Shown here in pieces: positions 23,185-31,410 of a DNA stretch of 36,028 nt; within the stretch, counting starts at the first letter, position 1, and each line of letters begins with the position of its first letter. The translations under genes and the position numbers were made by a program. The DNA is from Candidatus Latescibacterota bacterium. GTDB taxonomy: Bacteria > Latescibacterota > UBA2968 > UBA8231. The notes beneath the pieces are model-generated. The model ran no database searches. It saw only the letters and a list, made by a program, of their open reading frames with translations, and was not told where the DNA came from. Location of the stretch: contig JAJDYK010000171.1 in the NCBI GenBank assembly GCA_022825185.1, positions 1 through 36,028 on the forward strand, in the 5' to 3' direction.

Positions 23185-23208
23185 TTTTGTGAGCCGCGGC
23201 TCACAAAA
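23185..23208. promoter_or_regulatory. 24-bp perfect palindrome upstream of the radical SAM gene, candidate operator
   Basis: The centre TGTGAGCCGCGGCTCACA is a perfect inverted repeat, extended by TTT and AAA on its two sides. It begins 99 nt upstream of the radical SAM start and 6 nt beyond the ATPase stop. A further TTGTGAG half-site is at 23165-23171, and another (as CTCACAA on the plus strand) is at 24897-24903 before the ATPase gene. The polarity (T-run, stem, A-run) is wrong for an intrinsic terminator on either strand, so a protein-binding site or RNA hairpin is more likely. Confidence 0.5.
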
Positions 23209-23213
23209 AATGC

Positions 23214-24842
23214 CTAAATACGGGGTTCGGCGGCTAATAGACTAGCTGTATAGGGATGTTCGGGAGTCTCGTAAATGGCCGAAATAGTGCCCTCTTCCAC
23301 AACCTCGCCGCGGTACATAACCAGCAGGCGGTCGGCCATGTAGCGAATTGCAGCGAGGTCATGGGATATGAACAGGTAGGCCATCCCAAGTTGTTGTTGC
23401 AGACTGCGGAGCAGATCCATAATCTGGACTTGGATTGACATGTCCAACGCGGAAACAGCCTCGTCGCATATCAGTATGTCCGGCCGAACGGATAGAGCCC
23501 GTGCTATGGCGATCCTCTGTCGTTCTCCGCCGGAAAACTGGTGAGGAAACCTAGAAAGAGCCGTTCTGCTCAGGCCCACCATTTCCAACAGCCTGCCTGC
23601 TTCCTCTTCTTGTTCCTGTCGATTACCGTTCAACTTGTGGACTTGCATCGGGCTCATCAGAATTTTTCGTATGGACCATCGCGGGTTCAGGGAAGCGAAT
23701 GGATTTTGAAACACGATCTGCATTCGCCGTCTCAACGGATGAAATTCTCTGTTTGCTAGGGACAGGATGTTCCTGCTATCAAGCCTGACCTCACCACTGG
23801 CTTGAACCAATCTCAGGATAGACATCGCCAGCGTGGTCTTTCCTGAACCGGACTCCCCGACGACTCCCAACGTCTTTCCTTTATACAATGAAAAAGAGAC
23901 ATCCTTGACAGCGTGAAGCGTACGCTTCTCGAACAGTCGCTCTCTTATCGGATAGCTCTTGTTTAGTCCATTTACTTCAAGCAGCTTCTCACCGGGTGAA
24001 GCTGACAACAGCTCCTGTCTCGGTTGCTGATTTTCCATTTGGTGAAGATACAATCCCGAGGCGATCAACCGCTGCGTGTATGGTTGTTTCGGTGATTGCA
24101 ACACATCGGCCTTGTTGCCTTGCTCGCTAACAACGCCTTGATGATAAACGATCACGGTATCGGCTATCTCAGCCACGATGCCCAAGTCATGGGTGATCAA
24201 CAGCATTGTCAAGGCGCGATTCTGTTGCAGCCTCCCAAGAAGGTCCAGTATTTGCCGCTGCAGTGTGACATCAAGGGAACTCGTGGGTTCATCGGCAATA
24301 AGCAACTCTGGATCACACGCGATTGCCATTGCAATCATCACGCGCTGTTGCTGTCCTCCCGAAAGCTCATGGGGAAATGATCGAATGCGTTGATGCGGGT
24401 CAGTTATACCAACCTCGTGCAGCAATTCTTCGGCGCGCTTCAGAGCCTGGGCGTGGGACAGTCGCAAGTGGGTTCTGAGTGGGAGTGCAATCTGCTCTCC
24501 AACTCTTAGAACGGGATTGAGGCATGATTCTGGCTCTTGAAAGATCATCGCCAGTCTTTTGCCACGCACTTGTTGCCACTGCACAGGAGTTGCATGGACT
24601 AGTTCCATGTTATCAAAATAAATCTGGCTATCAGGCGAAACGTGCAACTCATCCTTGGGCAACAGCCCCATAATCGCGGCAGCGGTCAGCGATTTCCCAC
24701 TGCCGGATTCTCCTACGATGGCTGCGACAGATCCTTTCTTCACGGCAAAGGAAACGCCTCTCACCAAATTTTTGGGTCGAGCATGGAAAGAGAATGTGCT
24801 GACGTGCAAATTTTGCACACTTAGCAAGTTATGTTTGTTCAT
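23214..24842 (-). CDS. Fused double ABC ATPase for peptide transport (YejF/GsiA/DppDF type)
   Basis: The 542-aa protein contains two complete nucleotide-binding domains. The first has Walker A GESGSGKS (44-51), signature LSGGQQQR (160-167) and Walker B LLIADE. The second has Walker A GESGSGKT (329-336), signature FSGGERQR (436-443) and Walker B ILICDE. Between them, SPKQPYTQRLIASG is the oligopeptide-type C-terminal extension. It powers the two permeases encoded further down the unit and acts on the cytoplasmic face. It is the first gene of the minus-strand block, 93 nt after the dehydrogenase gene; its ribosome-binding site is weak. Confidence 0.93.
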   Translation of the reverse strand: MNKHNLLSVQNLHVSTFSFHARPKNLVRGVSFAVKKGSVAAIVGESGSGKSLTAAAIMGLLPKDELHVSPDSQIYFDNMELVHATPVQWQQVRGKRLAMIFQEPESCLNPVLRVGEQIALPLRTHLRLSHAQALKRAEELLHEVGITDPHQRIRSFPHELSGGQQQRVMIAMAIACDPELLIADEPTSSLDVTLQRQILDLLGRLQQNRALTMLLITHDLGIVAEIADTVIVYHQGVVSEQGNKADVLQSPKQPYTQRLIASGLYLHQMENQQPRQELLSASPGEKLLEVNGLNKSYPIRERLFEKRTLHAVKDVSFSLYKGKTLGVVGESGSGKTTLAMSILRLVQASGEVRLDSRNILSLANREFHPLRRRMQIVFQNPFASLNPRWSIRKILMSPMQVHKLNGNRQEQEEEAGRLLEMVGLSRTALSRFPHQFSGGERQRIAIARALSVRPDILICDEAVSALDMSIQVQIMDLLRSLQQQLGMAYLFISHDLAAIRYMADRLLVMYRGEVVEEGTISAIYETPEHPYTASLLAAEPRI

Positions 24843-24909
24843 AAGATAGCCAACTTTGGTCAGAAAATTGGAAAGCCAGAATTCTTCACTTCGCTCCTCA
24901 CAAGATTGC

Positions 24910-24928
24910 CCGAGTGCGAAACACTCAG
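24910..24928 (-). terminator. Hairpin after the dehydrogenase gene, weak terminator candidate
   Basis: On the minus strand CTGAGTG pairs with CACTCGG (7 bp, one T-G) around TTTCG, 7 nt past the dehydrogenase stop. The following GCAATCTTG is not a real T-tract, so termination would be weak or factor-dependent. It marks the boundary between the high-GC dehydrogenase gene and the AT-richer block. Confidence 0.35.
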
Positions 24929-24935
24929 TCCGTAT

Positions 24936-25943
24936 TTAATCCCACTCCACCTCAACCCCCAACTCGCGTCCGCACGCCGCTAGCCCTTCCAAATCGTCCA
25001 AGGCCATCGGCACCCCTTCGCGGGCGTATTCCTCGCTCTTGCGGTACTCCATGGTGCCCGGCAGGGTCGCCTCGTCGTACCCGCGCATGGGTTCCATGGT
25101 CTCGCGGACACCGCGCACGAGGTTGTCAACGCCAGCGCGGAAAGCGTCGGGCGGGGCAAACGCGCCAATGTCCATGACGATGATCAGGCCGCCACTACCT
25201 GCGCGGGGCCACCGCTGGGTAACGTCCCGAGCGCGGTCGCTGTTCTGACCAACGAAAGCCCCGCCCAACGTCATTGCCGAGCCGGTGTAGCCCATCGACT
25301 TGAAGAAAGCCGGCGGAATCAACTCCTGTAGAGCGTCGTATTCCGGGCCGCGATGATAGTCGGCCAAGATGCAGGTCGCTGCGTCGAGGACCAGCGGCGG
25401 CTCTTCTTCTGACGGGAAGCCAAAGCACAGCGGCGGGTTGCCCCAGTAGGCGGACTGTTGGCCTTTGTTGCCGCCCCCTTCGCCGAAGTAATTGGGATGG
25501 TGCCCCTGCACTGAAAAGGCGCAACAGCCCTCCTGCATGGCGCGGCGCACGTAGTGCCCGGCCGAGCCGTAGTGTCCGTGATGACAGGCCGCGCCTAGGG
25601 CGACTTTATACTGCTTGGCCTTCTCAATCGCCTTTTCAGTGGCCAGCATCATCGGCGCATAGCCCAAGCCGCCGTCGCCGTCGATGAGGACCGTGGTCTC
25701 GGTATCTTGGAGCACGCGCAGGTCGGGGTTGGGGTTGACGGTGCCGTCGCGGAGGCCGCCGCAATAGCCAACCATGGCGCGAGTGCCGTGCGAGCGCACG
25801 CCGCGCAGGTCGGAGTTGGACAACAGTTCGGCTAGCTGATCGGCGTGGTCGGCGCGTAGCCCAGCGGCCTTCAGACAGTCGGCGGTAAAGGAGCGCAGCA
25901 GGGCCACGGGTACGCGTTTGAATTCTGCGGGAGGGCGGTTCAT
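24936..25943 (-). CDS. Ldh-family (malate/L-lactate/ureidoglycolate-type) NAD(P)-dependent dehydrogenase
   Basis: The 335-aa protein has the family blocks DLRGVRSHGTRAM (47-59), VLIDGDGGLGYAPMM, VALGAACHHGHYGSAGHYVRRAM with the histidines of the active-site region, and NPPLCFGFP with LVLDAATCILA. These enzymes oxidise 2-hydroxyacids such as malate, sulfolactate or ureidoglycolate; the substrate here is open. AAGGA lies about 7 nt before the ATG. It follows the esterase gene by 37 nt on the same strand, so the two probably share a transcript. Confidence 0.88.
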   Translation of the reverse strand: MNRPPAEFKRVPVALLRSFTADCLKAAGLRADHADQLAELLSNSDLRGVRSHGTRAMVGYCGGLRDGTVNPNPDLRVLQDTETTVLIDGDGGLGYAPMMLATEKAIEKAKQYKVALGAACHHGHYGSAGHYVRRAMQEGCCAFSVQGHHPNYFGEGGGNKGQQSAYWGNPPLCFGFPSEEEPPLVLDAATCILADYHRGPEYDALQELIPPAFFKSMGYTGSAMTLGGAFVGQNSDRARDVTQRWPRAGSGGLIIVMDIGAFAPPDAFRAGVDNLVRGVRETMEPMRGYDEATLPGTMEYRKSEEYAREGVPMALDDLEGLAACGRELGVEVEWD

Positions 25944-25980
25944 AGAGAGTCCTTGGGGTTAGAATTTGCTTACGCGAACT

Positions 25981-27045
25981 TTAGACAATAGCCTCGCGGA
26001 GAAAGTCGTAGGCGCGGGCACCGCTGATCTGATGCCGGCCCGAAAAAATGTCGGCTTCCACCCGGTGGCGAGCTGAGAAAACATCGTACACCCGGCGCGC
26101 TTTGGTCAGGCTGGAGCGCACCGCAGCAATGGGGAAGATGGGGTCGTGGGTGCCGGCTTCCACCAGCAGGGGGCGCGGAGCGATGAGGCCGACTAGATCG
26201 TACATTTCGCCGAATTTAGCCAACCCCGGCACGTAGTTGCAAGGGCAGTGCGACATCGCGAGGATGCTGTGCTGGAAGGTCGAGTAGTAGCCGCTGATCA
26301 CGCAGGCGCGGATGCGCTCGTCCATGCAGGTGGAGAAGAAGGTGTGCATACCGCCACCCGAAATACCCATAGCGCCGAGGCGACTGGTGTCGAACTCAGG
26401 GCGGGTTTCCAAGTAATCGACCAAGCGCAGGCCATCGCGCACGCGGATGCCGACCACTGAGGTGCCCAAGTGGAAGGCGAGCATGGCCATATGAGTGCAG
26501 GTCGAAGGCGCTCCCTGGCCGCGTTCTAAGTAGGAGAAATCGGTCTGGCGCTCGCCAAAGCCCGAAATCTCTGGGGCGGCCACGGCAAAGCCAGCGCGGC
26601 ACAGGGCCACGCCAAAGTCCTTGTGGTACCCGTCTGGCTCATCGCGCTCGCCACCGTCTTCCCACAAACCGACGATGTCCTTGACGCCATATCCATGGCC
26701 GTGGAAAGCCACGACCGTAGGTAGAGGACCGTCGGCACCTTTGGGCAGCAGGATGTACACTGGCATCTGCGCGTGGGGGCCGGTGCGCAGGATTATTTTT
26801 TGCCGCGTGTAATCGCCTTTGTCGATTTCTTCTACCTTGCGCGGGGCTAAGTCCGTCTCGTCGCCAGCTTCTATACCCAGATGCTTGGCTAGAGCGCGAC
26901 GCGTCGTCTTTTGCCAGCGTCGCGCTTGGGCCGGATCTTCGGCCTTAAAGGCGCGGGGCGCAGCCGCCGGGTCGTACTGTTTCCATAGCGAGGTCGCTGG
27001 TTGCAGTCGTTTTAGGGTGCGATTGTCGAGTATTTTAGAAGCCAT
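25981..27045 (-). CDS. Alpha/beta hydrolase, acetyl-xylan-esterase/dienelactone-hydrolase-like
   Basis: A 354-aa serine hydrolase. The oxyanion region is VVAFHGHGYG (111-120). The nucleophile is Ser229 in GISGGG, with Asp301 (GTHDPIFP) and His338 (GRHQI) as the triad partners. A long cap-like stretch with GDGGERDEP-type sequence and EISGFGERQ resembles carbohydrate acetyl esterases and AXE-like hydrolases. There is no signal peptide, so it is cytoplasmic. AGGA is 6 nt before the ATG. It lies between moeA and the dehydrogenase in a same-strand run. The substrate is not determined. Confidence 0.85.
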   Translation of the reverse strand: MASKILDNRTLKRLQPATSLWKQYDPAAAPRAFKAEDPAQARRWQKTTRRALAKHLGIEAGDETDLAPRKVEEIDKGDYTRQKIILRTGPHAQMPVYILLPKGADGPLPTVVAFHGHGYGVKDIVGLWEDGGERDEPDGYHKDFGVALCRAGFAVAAPEISGFGERQTDFSYLERGQGAPSTCTHMAMLAFHLGTSVVGIRVRDGLRLVDYLETRPEFDTSRLGAMGISGGGMHTFFSTCMDERIRACVISGYYSTFQHSILAMSHCPCNYVPGLAKFGEMYDLVGLIAPRPLLVEAGTHDPIFPIAAVRSSLTKARRVYDVFSARHRVEADIFSGRHQISGARAYDFLREAIV

Positions 27046-27101
27046 AACGGGTCCTAAGAGTTAAGCGACTAGGTGGTACTAACGGTCGCGATTTTTTGCC
27101 G

Positions 27102-28340
27102 CTATCTCATCACTAATTCCCCAACAACCTGCACCAGTACTTCGTCGCCGATCTCAGCGCGCTGGCGGGGTTCTAAGACGACGAAGCTGTTGGCGTTGAG
27201 CATAGAGCTGATGATGTGCGATCCTTGGCTGCGGGCCGGGCGCACCCAGAACTGGCCATCTTGGTAGCGCAAAGTGGCGCGCATGTACTGGCGGCGGTCG
27301 CCGTCGTTGTCGCAGGGGCTTTCCACCCGGGCGTGCGCCTCGGGCAAAAACCACGCCGCTTGCGGATAGCCTGCGGCCTTGCGGATGGCTGGGCGCACGA
27401 ACTGAAGGAAGGACATCATGCTCGACACCGGGTTGCCGGGTAGGCCGAAGTACGGCACGCCGCCGACTGTGCAAAAGACCAGCGGCTTGCCTGGTTTCAT
27501 GGCCACGCGCCAGAAAATCGTCTCGGCCCCCAAGTCATCGAGAACCTTTTTAACGAAGTCGTACTCGCCGACCGAGACGCCGCCCGAGGAGACGGCAAAG
27601 TCAGCGCGGAGCGCGGCCTCAATGGTGGCGCGGATGGCGGCCTCGTCGTCCGCTACTGTAGGCAGCATCACCGGCTCGGCTCCGTGGGCATGGCAAAAGG
27701 CGGCTAGGGCGCACGTATTGCTGTTGACGATTTGGCCTTCTCCGGGCGTCTCCTCAATCTCGACCAACTCGTCACCAGTAGAGAGGATGGCGACGCGCGG
27801 CCGGCGGTACACCGAGACGAAGCTCTGCTGCACGGCGGCGAGCACGGCTAGTTCTCCTGGACCGCACTCGGTGCCAGCCTTGATAATCGGCTCGCCGCAG
27901 CGCATGTCTTCGCCACGCCGACGAATGTGCGCGCCGCACTCTTCAATGGAGAGGATTTCGACTTCCTGCTCAGCGGGGCGGGTGTCCTCTACCGGGGCGA
28001 TGGTGTCGGCTCCGGCGGGCACGGCCGCGCCCGTCATAATGCGGCTGGCTTGACCGGGGCCGACCGTTTTTTGCGGCACCTTGCCGGCCGGTATGTCTTC
28101 GATGATTTCTAAAGCTACGGGCGCATCGTCCCTCTCAGCGGCTACGTCCGCATGGCGCACGGCATAGCCGTCCATGGCCGAGTTGTCGCAGGGCGGATTG
28201 TCGCGGCGCGCCAACACATCTTGGGCGAGCACGCGGCCGGTGGCGTCGAGCAGCGAGACGCGCTCGGGGCCGAGGACTTGTACGTGGTCGAGAACGATGG
28301 CGCGGGCTTCTTCTGGGGTAAGCATCGGGTCGCGGGGCAT
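27102..28340 (-). CDS. moeA: Molybdopterin molybdenumtransferase
   Basis: Inserts molybdate into adenylated molybdopterin in molybdenum-cofactor synthesis. The 412-aa length is normal. Diagnostic motifs in order: CDNSAMDGYAV near the N-terminus, IMTGAAVPAGADTI, VAILSTGDELVE with IVNSN, SSGGVSVGEYDFVKKVL, and MKPGKPLVF followed by YFGLPGNPVSSMMSF. The C-terminal domain IV is present. ATG at 28340 has a weak ribosome-binding site; Met6 (MLTPEEARA) is an equally plausible start and is closer to typical MoeA N-termini. No moaA, moaC or mogA gene is near. Confidence 0.93.
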   Translation of the reverse strand: MPRDPMLTPEEARAIVLDHVQVLGPERVSLLDATGRVLAQDVLARRDNPPCDNSAMDGYAVRHADVAAERDDAPVALEIIEDIPAGKVPQKTVGPGQASRIMTGAAVPAGADTIAPVEDTRPAEQEVEILSIEECGAHIRRRGEDMRCGEPIIKAGTECGPGELAVLAAVQQSFVSVYRRPRVAILSTGDELVEIEETPGEGQIVNSNTCALAAFCHAHGAEPVMLPTVADDEAAIRATIEAALRADFAVSSGGVSVGEYDFVKKVLDDLGAETIFWRVAMKPGKPLVFCTVGGVPYFGLPGNPVSSMMSFLQFVRPAIRKAAGYPQAAWFLPEAHARVESPCDNDGDRRQYMRATLRYQDGQFWVRPARSQGSHIISSMLNANSFVVLEPRQRAEIGDEVLVQVVGELVMR

Positions 28341-28561
28341 ATCGGGTATCTTGACTCCTTATTTGTGTAGGCGACAGAAGATACAGCAGAACGACGGCGA
28401 TACAAATCCCTCGCAGTGGCGCATCGAGTTCGCATGGACTCAACCAACTACAGCAGCGTCGGGCGGGGTCATGCTACGTGCATCTGTTGCGCGAGTCGGT
28501 GCGGATTTTGCGCTTGTGAATGAATCGGGCGGGGTTGGTGCGGAAGGGTGCGTAACCGTAT

Positions 28562-29062
28562 CTACAATTTGAAGAGCAGCGTACCCATCATCGACAGCCA
28601 AGAGGTGATGACCAAGCCGATAACCAAGTTAAATTTGCCATTGAACTCGCGGCGCAATTCGCGTATTTCGACTTCGATCTTGCCTTCGACTTTGCTATCG
28701 AGTGCGTCAATCTTGCCTTCGACTTTGCTATCGAAAGCATCGATCTTGCCTTCAAATTTGTTATCGAAAGCATTGAACTTGTCTTCAAATTTGCTATCGA
28801 AAGCATTGAACTTGTCTTCAAATTTGCTATCGAGCGCGTCAATCTTGCCCTCAAATTTGCGGTCAAAAGCATTGAACTTGTCTTCAAATTTGCTATCGAG
28901 CGCGTCGATCTTGCCTTCAAACTTGTGGTCAAAAGCGTCGATCTTAGCCTCAATCTTGGTATGATTTTCGCGCACATCTCTCTCGATGAGACTCAGGCGA
29001 TGGTCAATTTGTTGCAAAACATCGCGAGTGGTGAGTTCAGGAGAGGGTTGTGGAGTGGACAT
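28562..29062 (-). CDS. Membrane-anchored coiled-coil protein made of 11-residue repeats
   Basis: A 166-aa protein starting MSTPQPSPELTTRD, chosen because AAGGA lies 8 nt upstream; the open frame extends 22 codons further without one. It has a short N-terminal segment resembling phage XhlA-like helices (LSLIERDVRENHTKIE), eight consecutive 11-mers of the type K(I/F)(D/N)AFDxKFE(G/D), and a C-terminal transmembrane helix (LVIGLVITSWLSMMGTLL). Eleven-residue periodicity suits a right-handed or slightly unwound coiled coil. Function unknown; a membrane-tethered spacer or scaffold is the conservative reading. Confidence 0.75.
   Translation of the reverse strand: MSTPQPSPELTTRDVLQQIDHRLSLIERDVRENHTKIEAKIDAFDHKFEGKIDALDSKFEDKFNAFDRKFEGKIDALDSKFEDKFNAFDSKFEDKFNAFDNKFEGKIDAFDSKVEGKIDALDSKVEGKIEVEIRELRREFNGKFNLVIGLVITSWLSMMGTLLFKL
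28682..28945 (-). repeat. Eight 33-bp tandem repeats inside the coiled-coil gene
   Basis: The units are contiguous, without spacers, and encode the 11-residue repeats. Several are nearly identical in DNA, indicating recent expansion by slippage or unequal exchange, so repeat number probably varies between strains. Confidence 0.9.
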
Positions 29063-29258
29063 GGTGAGCATCCTTTGGTGTTGGGTCAAAGATAATCGGC
29101 TACATGGCTTATGCAAAATGCAGGCCAATCGCTCAAATCATCATTGCACTCTGAAAGATGGCTCTTTGCTAGACGACGCAGTGTAGTATGGGAGAAACAG
29201 CCGTGTTGCGATTGCGCTACATGGATCGGTAAGGCGGGACTGATGCGGAAGGGCGACT

Positions 29259-30071
29259 CTACACAAAACCTACGAAATCGTGGCGCACCCACAGCAGGTT
29301 GATCAGCCCTAGCACAAACCCCGCAATCACCAGCCACTTAAGACGGCGACCGTGCCGCCGACCAATGCCGCGCAAATAGAGATAGATACCAAAGACGAAC
29401 CACGTCGGCAGAGCCAGCCAGATCTTGGTATCCCCGCCCGCGAGGTATGCGCCCGGCGCGCCAAAGAGCCAAATCGCGCCCATGCCCAAACCCAAGGTAA
29501 AAAACGAAAAGCCCCCACCAGCAAAGCGAAAGGTCGCCGCCGCCGCCGTGTCGAGCGCGGGCAGGTAGCTATTGAGCCGACCCTTTTTCAGGGATTGATG
29601 TTGGACGAGGTAGCCGACTGCCGAGCAGAACGCCAAGGCGAAACCCACGTGCCCGAGCAGCGTTAGTACTACGTGGATGCCGAGGAAGGGATATTCCACG
29701 AGGATCGACTCGGCCTCCTCAAAGCGGAGGGGCATCAGCAACGGATAGAGCAGGCCGAGAAAGGCGAGGGGCGCAGTCAGCAGGCCGAGGTGGCGAATGC
29801 GCGCATAGCGCTCGCCGAGCAGACCCGCGACCACCAAGGCCATGACCAGCGAGGCGATGATTACCAACATATTGGCGAAGAGAGCTTGGCCGGAAAGCGC
29901 AAAGTGCAGCACGATGCTGACCGCGTGTACGGCCAGTCCCAACTTCAAACTCTTGCGCCCCAGCGCGTCCCAGCCGCTCTTGTGCCAGAGGAAGTGCCCC
30001 TGAAACAGCAGCGCAGCAGCCAAGTAGAACGCCAAGGCGATGACGAGAGAGACAATGCAAGACGTCGTCAC
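29259..30071 (-). CDS. CcsA/HemX-like membrane protein (cytochrome c assembly family)
   Basis: A 270-aa multi-spanning membrane protein with about eight hydrophobic segments. The block PFLGIHVVLTLLGHVGFALAFCSAVGYLVQ, then FRFAGGGFSFFTLGLGMGAIWLFG and TKIWLALPTWFVFGIYLYLR, is the CcsA/CcmC/HemX family region; its conserved His (IHVV, LLGHVG) may bind heme. It starts with GTG overlapping the hemA stop (GTGA). HemX next to hemA is a common arrangement, in which HemX affects GluTR levels or heme trafficking. A CcsA role in cytochrome c synthesis is the alternative, and a CxxCH protein is encoded nearby. Confidence 0.8.
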   Translation of the reverse strand: MTTSCIVSLVIALAFYLAAALLFQGHFLWHKSGWDALGRKSLKLGLAVHAVSIVLHFALSGQALFANMLVIIASLVMALVVAGLLGERYARIRHLGLLTAPLAFLGLLYPLLMPLRFEEAESILVEYPFLGIHVVLTLLGHVGFALAFCSAVGYLVQHQSLKKGRLNSYLPALDTAAAATFRFAGGGFSFFTLGLGMGAIWLFGAPGAYLAGGDTKIWLALPTWFVFGIYLYLRGIGRRHGRRLKWLVIAGFVLGLINLLWVRHDFVGFV

Positions 30072-31348
30072 GATTCTTCCTCCTCGGCCTCGTCGAGCCG
30101 GAAGAGACGGCGCACCGTATCGAGGCGGACGTAGCCTTCGTCGTCATTGGCGAACTCGCGGATCTGCACCAGCGGATCGTGCAGGAGCTTATTGGCGTAA
30201 CCGCGCAAGATGCGCTCGACGAGCTGACGCTCGTCAGCGGAGAGCGGGCCGAGTTGGGAGGCCCAGCGCGCGAGTTCTTGCTCCTGGAGGTTAGCGGCGC
30301 GCTGGCGCAAGGCGCGGATTAGCGGGCCGGTGCCCAAGGCGTTGAACCAGTGCAAAAACTCCTTTAGCTCGTGGTCGATAATGGTTTGCACGCAGCGTAT
30401 CTCCCCCTCGCGCTCTTGGCGGTTGGCAGCAACGACTTGTTCAAGACTATCCATGTCGAACAGGAAGACGTTGTCGATGTCGCGCGCGGCCGGGTCGATG
30501 TCGCGCGGCACGGCAATGTCGATGAGGAACAGCGGGCGTCCTCGGCGTTGCTCCATGGCCCGGCGCAAGTCAGCAGGTCGGATGACGTAGTCCGTGGCCG
30601 CAGTCGCCGAAATGACGATATCAACGACAGCGAGCTGAGCAGCCAGTTCCTCAAAGGGCACGGCCTCGCCGCCCAACTGGCTGGCCAGCGACTCGGAACG
30701 GGCAAAAGTGCGGCTGCTTACCAACAGCCGCTCGACGCCGGAGTCAACCAAGTACTGGGCCGTGAGCGCACCCATCTCGCCAGCGCCGACCAAGAGCACG
30801 CAGCAGCCCGTCAGGTTTTCAAAGACCTGGCCGGCCAGCTCGACCGCGGCCGTGCCAATCGACAGCCGACCGCGGCCAATCTCCGTTTCGGCGCGCGCGC
30901 GTTTACCCACGCGCAGCGAGCGCTGGAACAGTTCGTTGAGCAACAGGCGCGCCGAGCCATTTTGCTGGGCCATTTCCAGCGCGCGGCGCACTTGCCCGAG
31001 TATCTCGGACTCGCCGACGACGAGGGAGTCAATGCCGCTGGCGACGCGAAAAAGATGCACGGCCGCGTCTGAGTCGTTGAGCTGGTAGAAGTGGGATTCG
31101 AGCGCCGCGACATCTACGCCTTGGCATTCGGCGAGAAAGCGGCGCACTTGGGCCAGCCCGCTGTCGCCACCGGCAGCCAAGTACAGCTCGGAGCGGTTGC
31201 AGGTGGAGAGGATGGCTGCTTCGTGCAGTCCGTAGTCGCCGACGAGCCGGGCTAGGGCCGAGGGCTGGTCGCTCGCGGGGAAGGCCAGCCGCTCGCGGAT
31301 TTCCACCGGCGCGGTGTGGTGATTAATTCCTAAAGTCAGTATATGCAC
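30068..31348 (-). CDS. hemA: Glutamyl-tRNA reductase
   Basis: First enzyme of the C5 heme pathway, reducing glutamyl-tRNA to glutamate-1-semialdehyde with NADPH. Motifs: LTLGINHHTAPVEIRERLAF at the N-terminus, the catalytic cysteine in AILSTCNRSELYLA, FRVASGIDSLVVGESEILGQ, GRLSIGTAAVELA and VLLVGAGEMGALTAQYL for NADPH binding. GTG at 31348 (VHILTLGINHH) was chosen because GluTRs begin this way; the open frame continues 15 codons to another GTG at 31393. AAGG lies close before the chosen start. It is coupled to the HemX-like gene and divergent from the barrel-protein gene. Confidence 0.94.
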   Translation of the reverse strand: MHILTLGINHHTAPVEIRERLAFPASDQPSALARLVGDYGLHEAAILSTCNRSELYLAAGGDSGLAQVRRFLAECQGVDVAALESHFYQLNDSDAAVHLFRVASGIDSLVVGESEILGQVRRALEMAQQNGSARLLLNELFQRSLRVGKRARAETEIGRGRLSIGTAAVELAGQVFENLTGCCVLLVGAGEMGALTAQYLVDSGVERLLVSSRTFARSESLASQLGGEAVPFEELAAQLAVVDIVISATAATDYVIRPADLRRAMEQRRGRPLFLIDIAVPRDIDPAARDIDNVFLFDMDSLEQVVAANRQEREGEIRCVQTIIDHELKEFLHWFNALGTGPLIRALRQRAANLQEQELARWASQLGPLSADERQLVERILRGYANKLLHDPLVQIREFANDDEGYVRLDTVRRLFRLDEAEEEES

Positions 31349-31410
31349 AGCCTTAAAAGTACTTATTCTACTGAGAAACCGCGAACCTAACACGCGAGAG
31401 GAATGCGGCC

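Noticed and set aside
23185..23208. Intrinsic terminator after the ABC ATPase gene
   Set aside because: The stem is preceded by T and followed by A on both strands, the wrong order for Rho-independent termination.
28341..28561. Possible RNA gene or promoter structure between moeA and the coiled-coil gene
   Set aside because: No convincing hairpin, T-tract or conserved RNA motif seen.
28682..28945. CRISPR-like array of 33-bp repeats
   Set aside because: Units are contiguous with no spacers and are in frame, encoding 11-residue repeats of a translated protein.
29063..29258. Possible small genes in the gap upstream of the coiled-coil gene
   Set aside because: Short frames only, none with a ribosome-binding site or recognisable sequence.
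29673..30134. 153-aa plus-strand frame opposite the HemX-like gene
   Set aside because: Complement of hydrophobic codons gives a Gln/Glu/Arg-rich shadow; no recognisable motif.
30371..31072. 233-aa plus-strand frame opposite hemA
   Set aside because: Antisense shadow of a confidently assigned gene in high-GC sequence.
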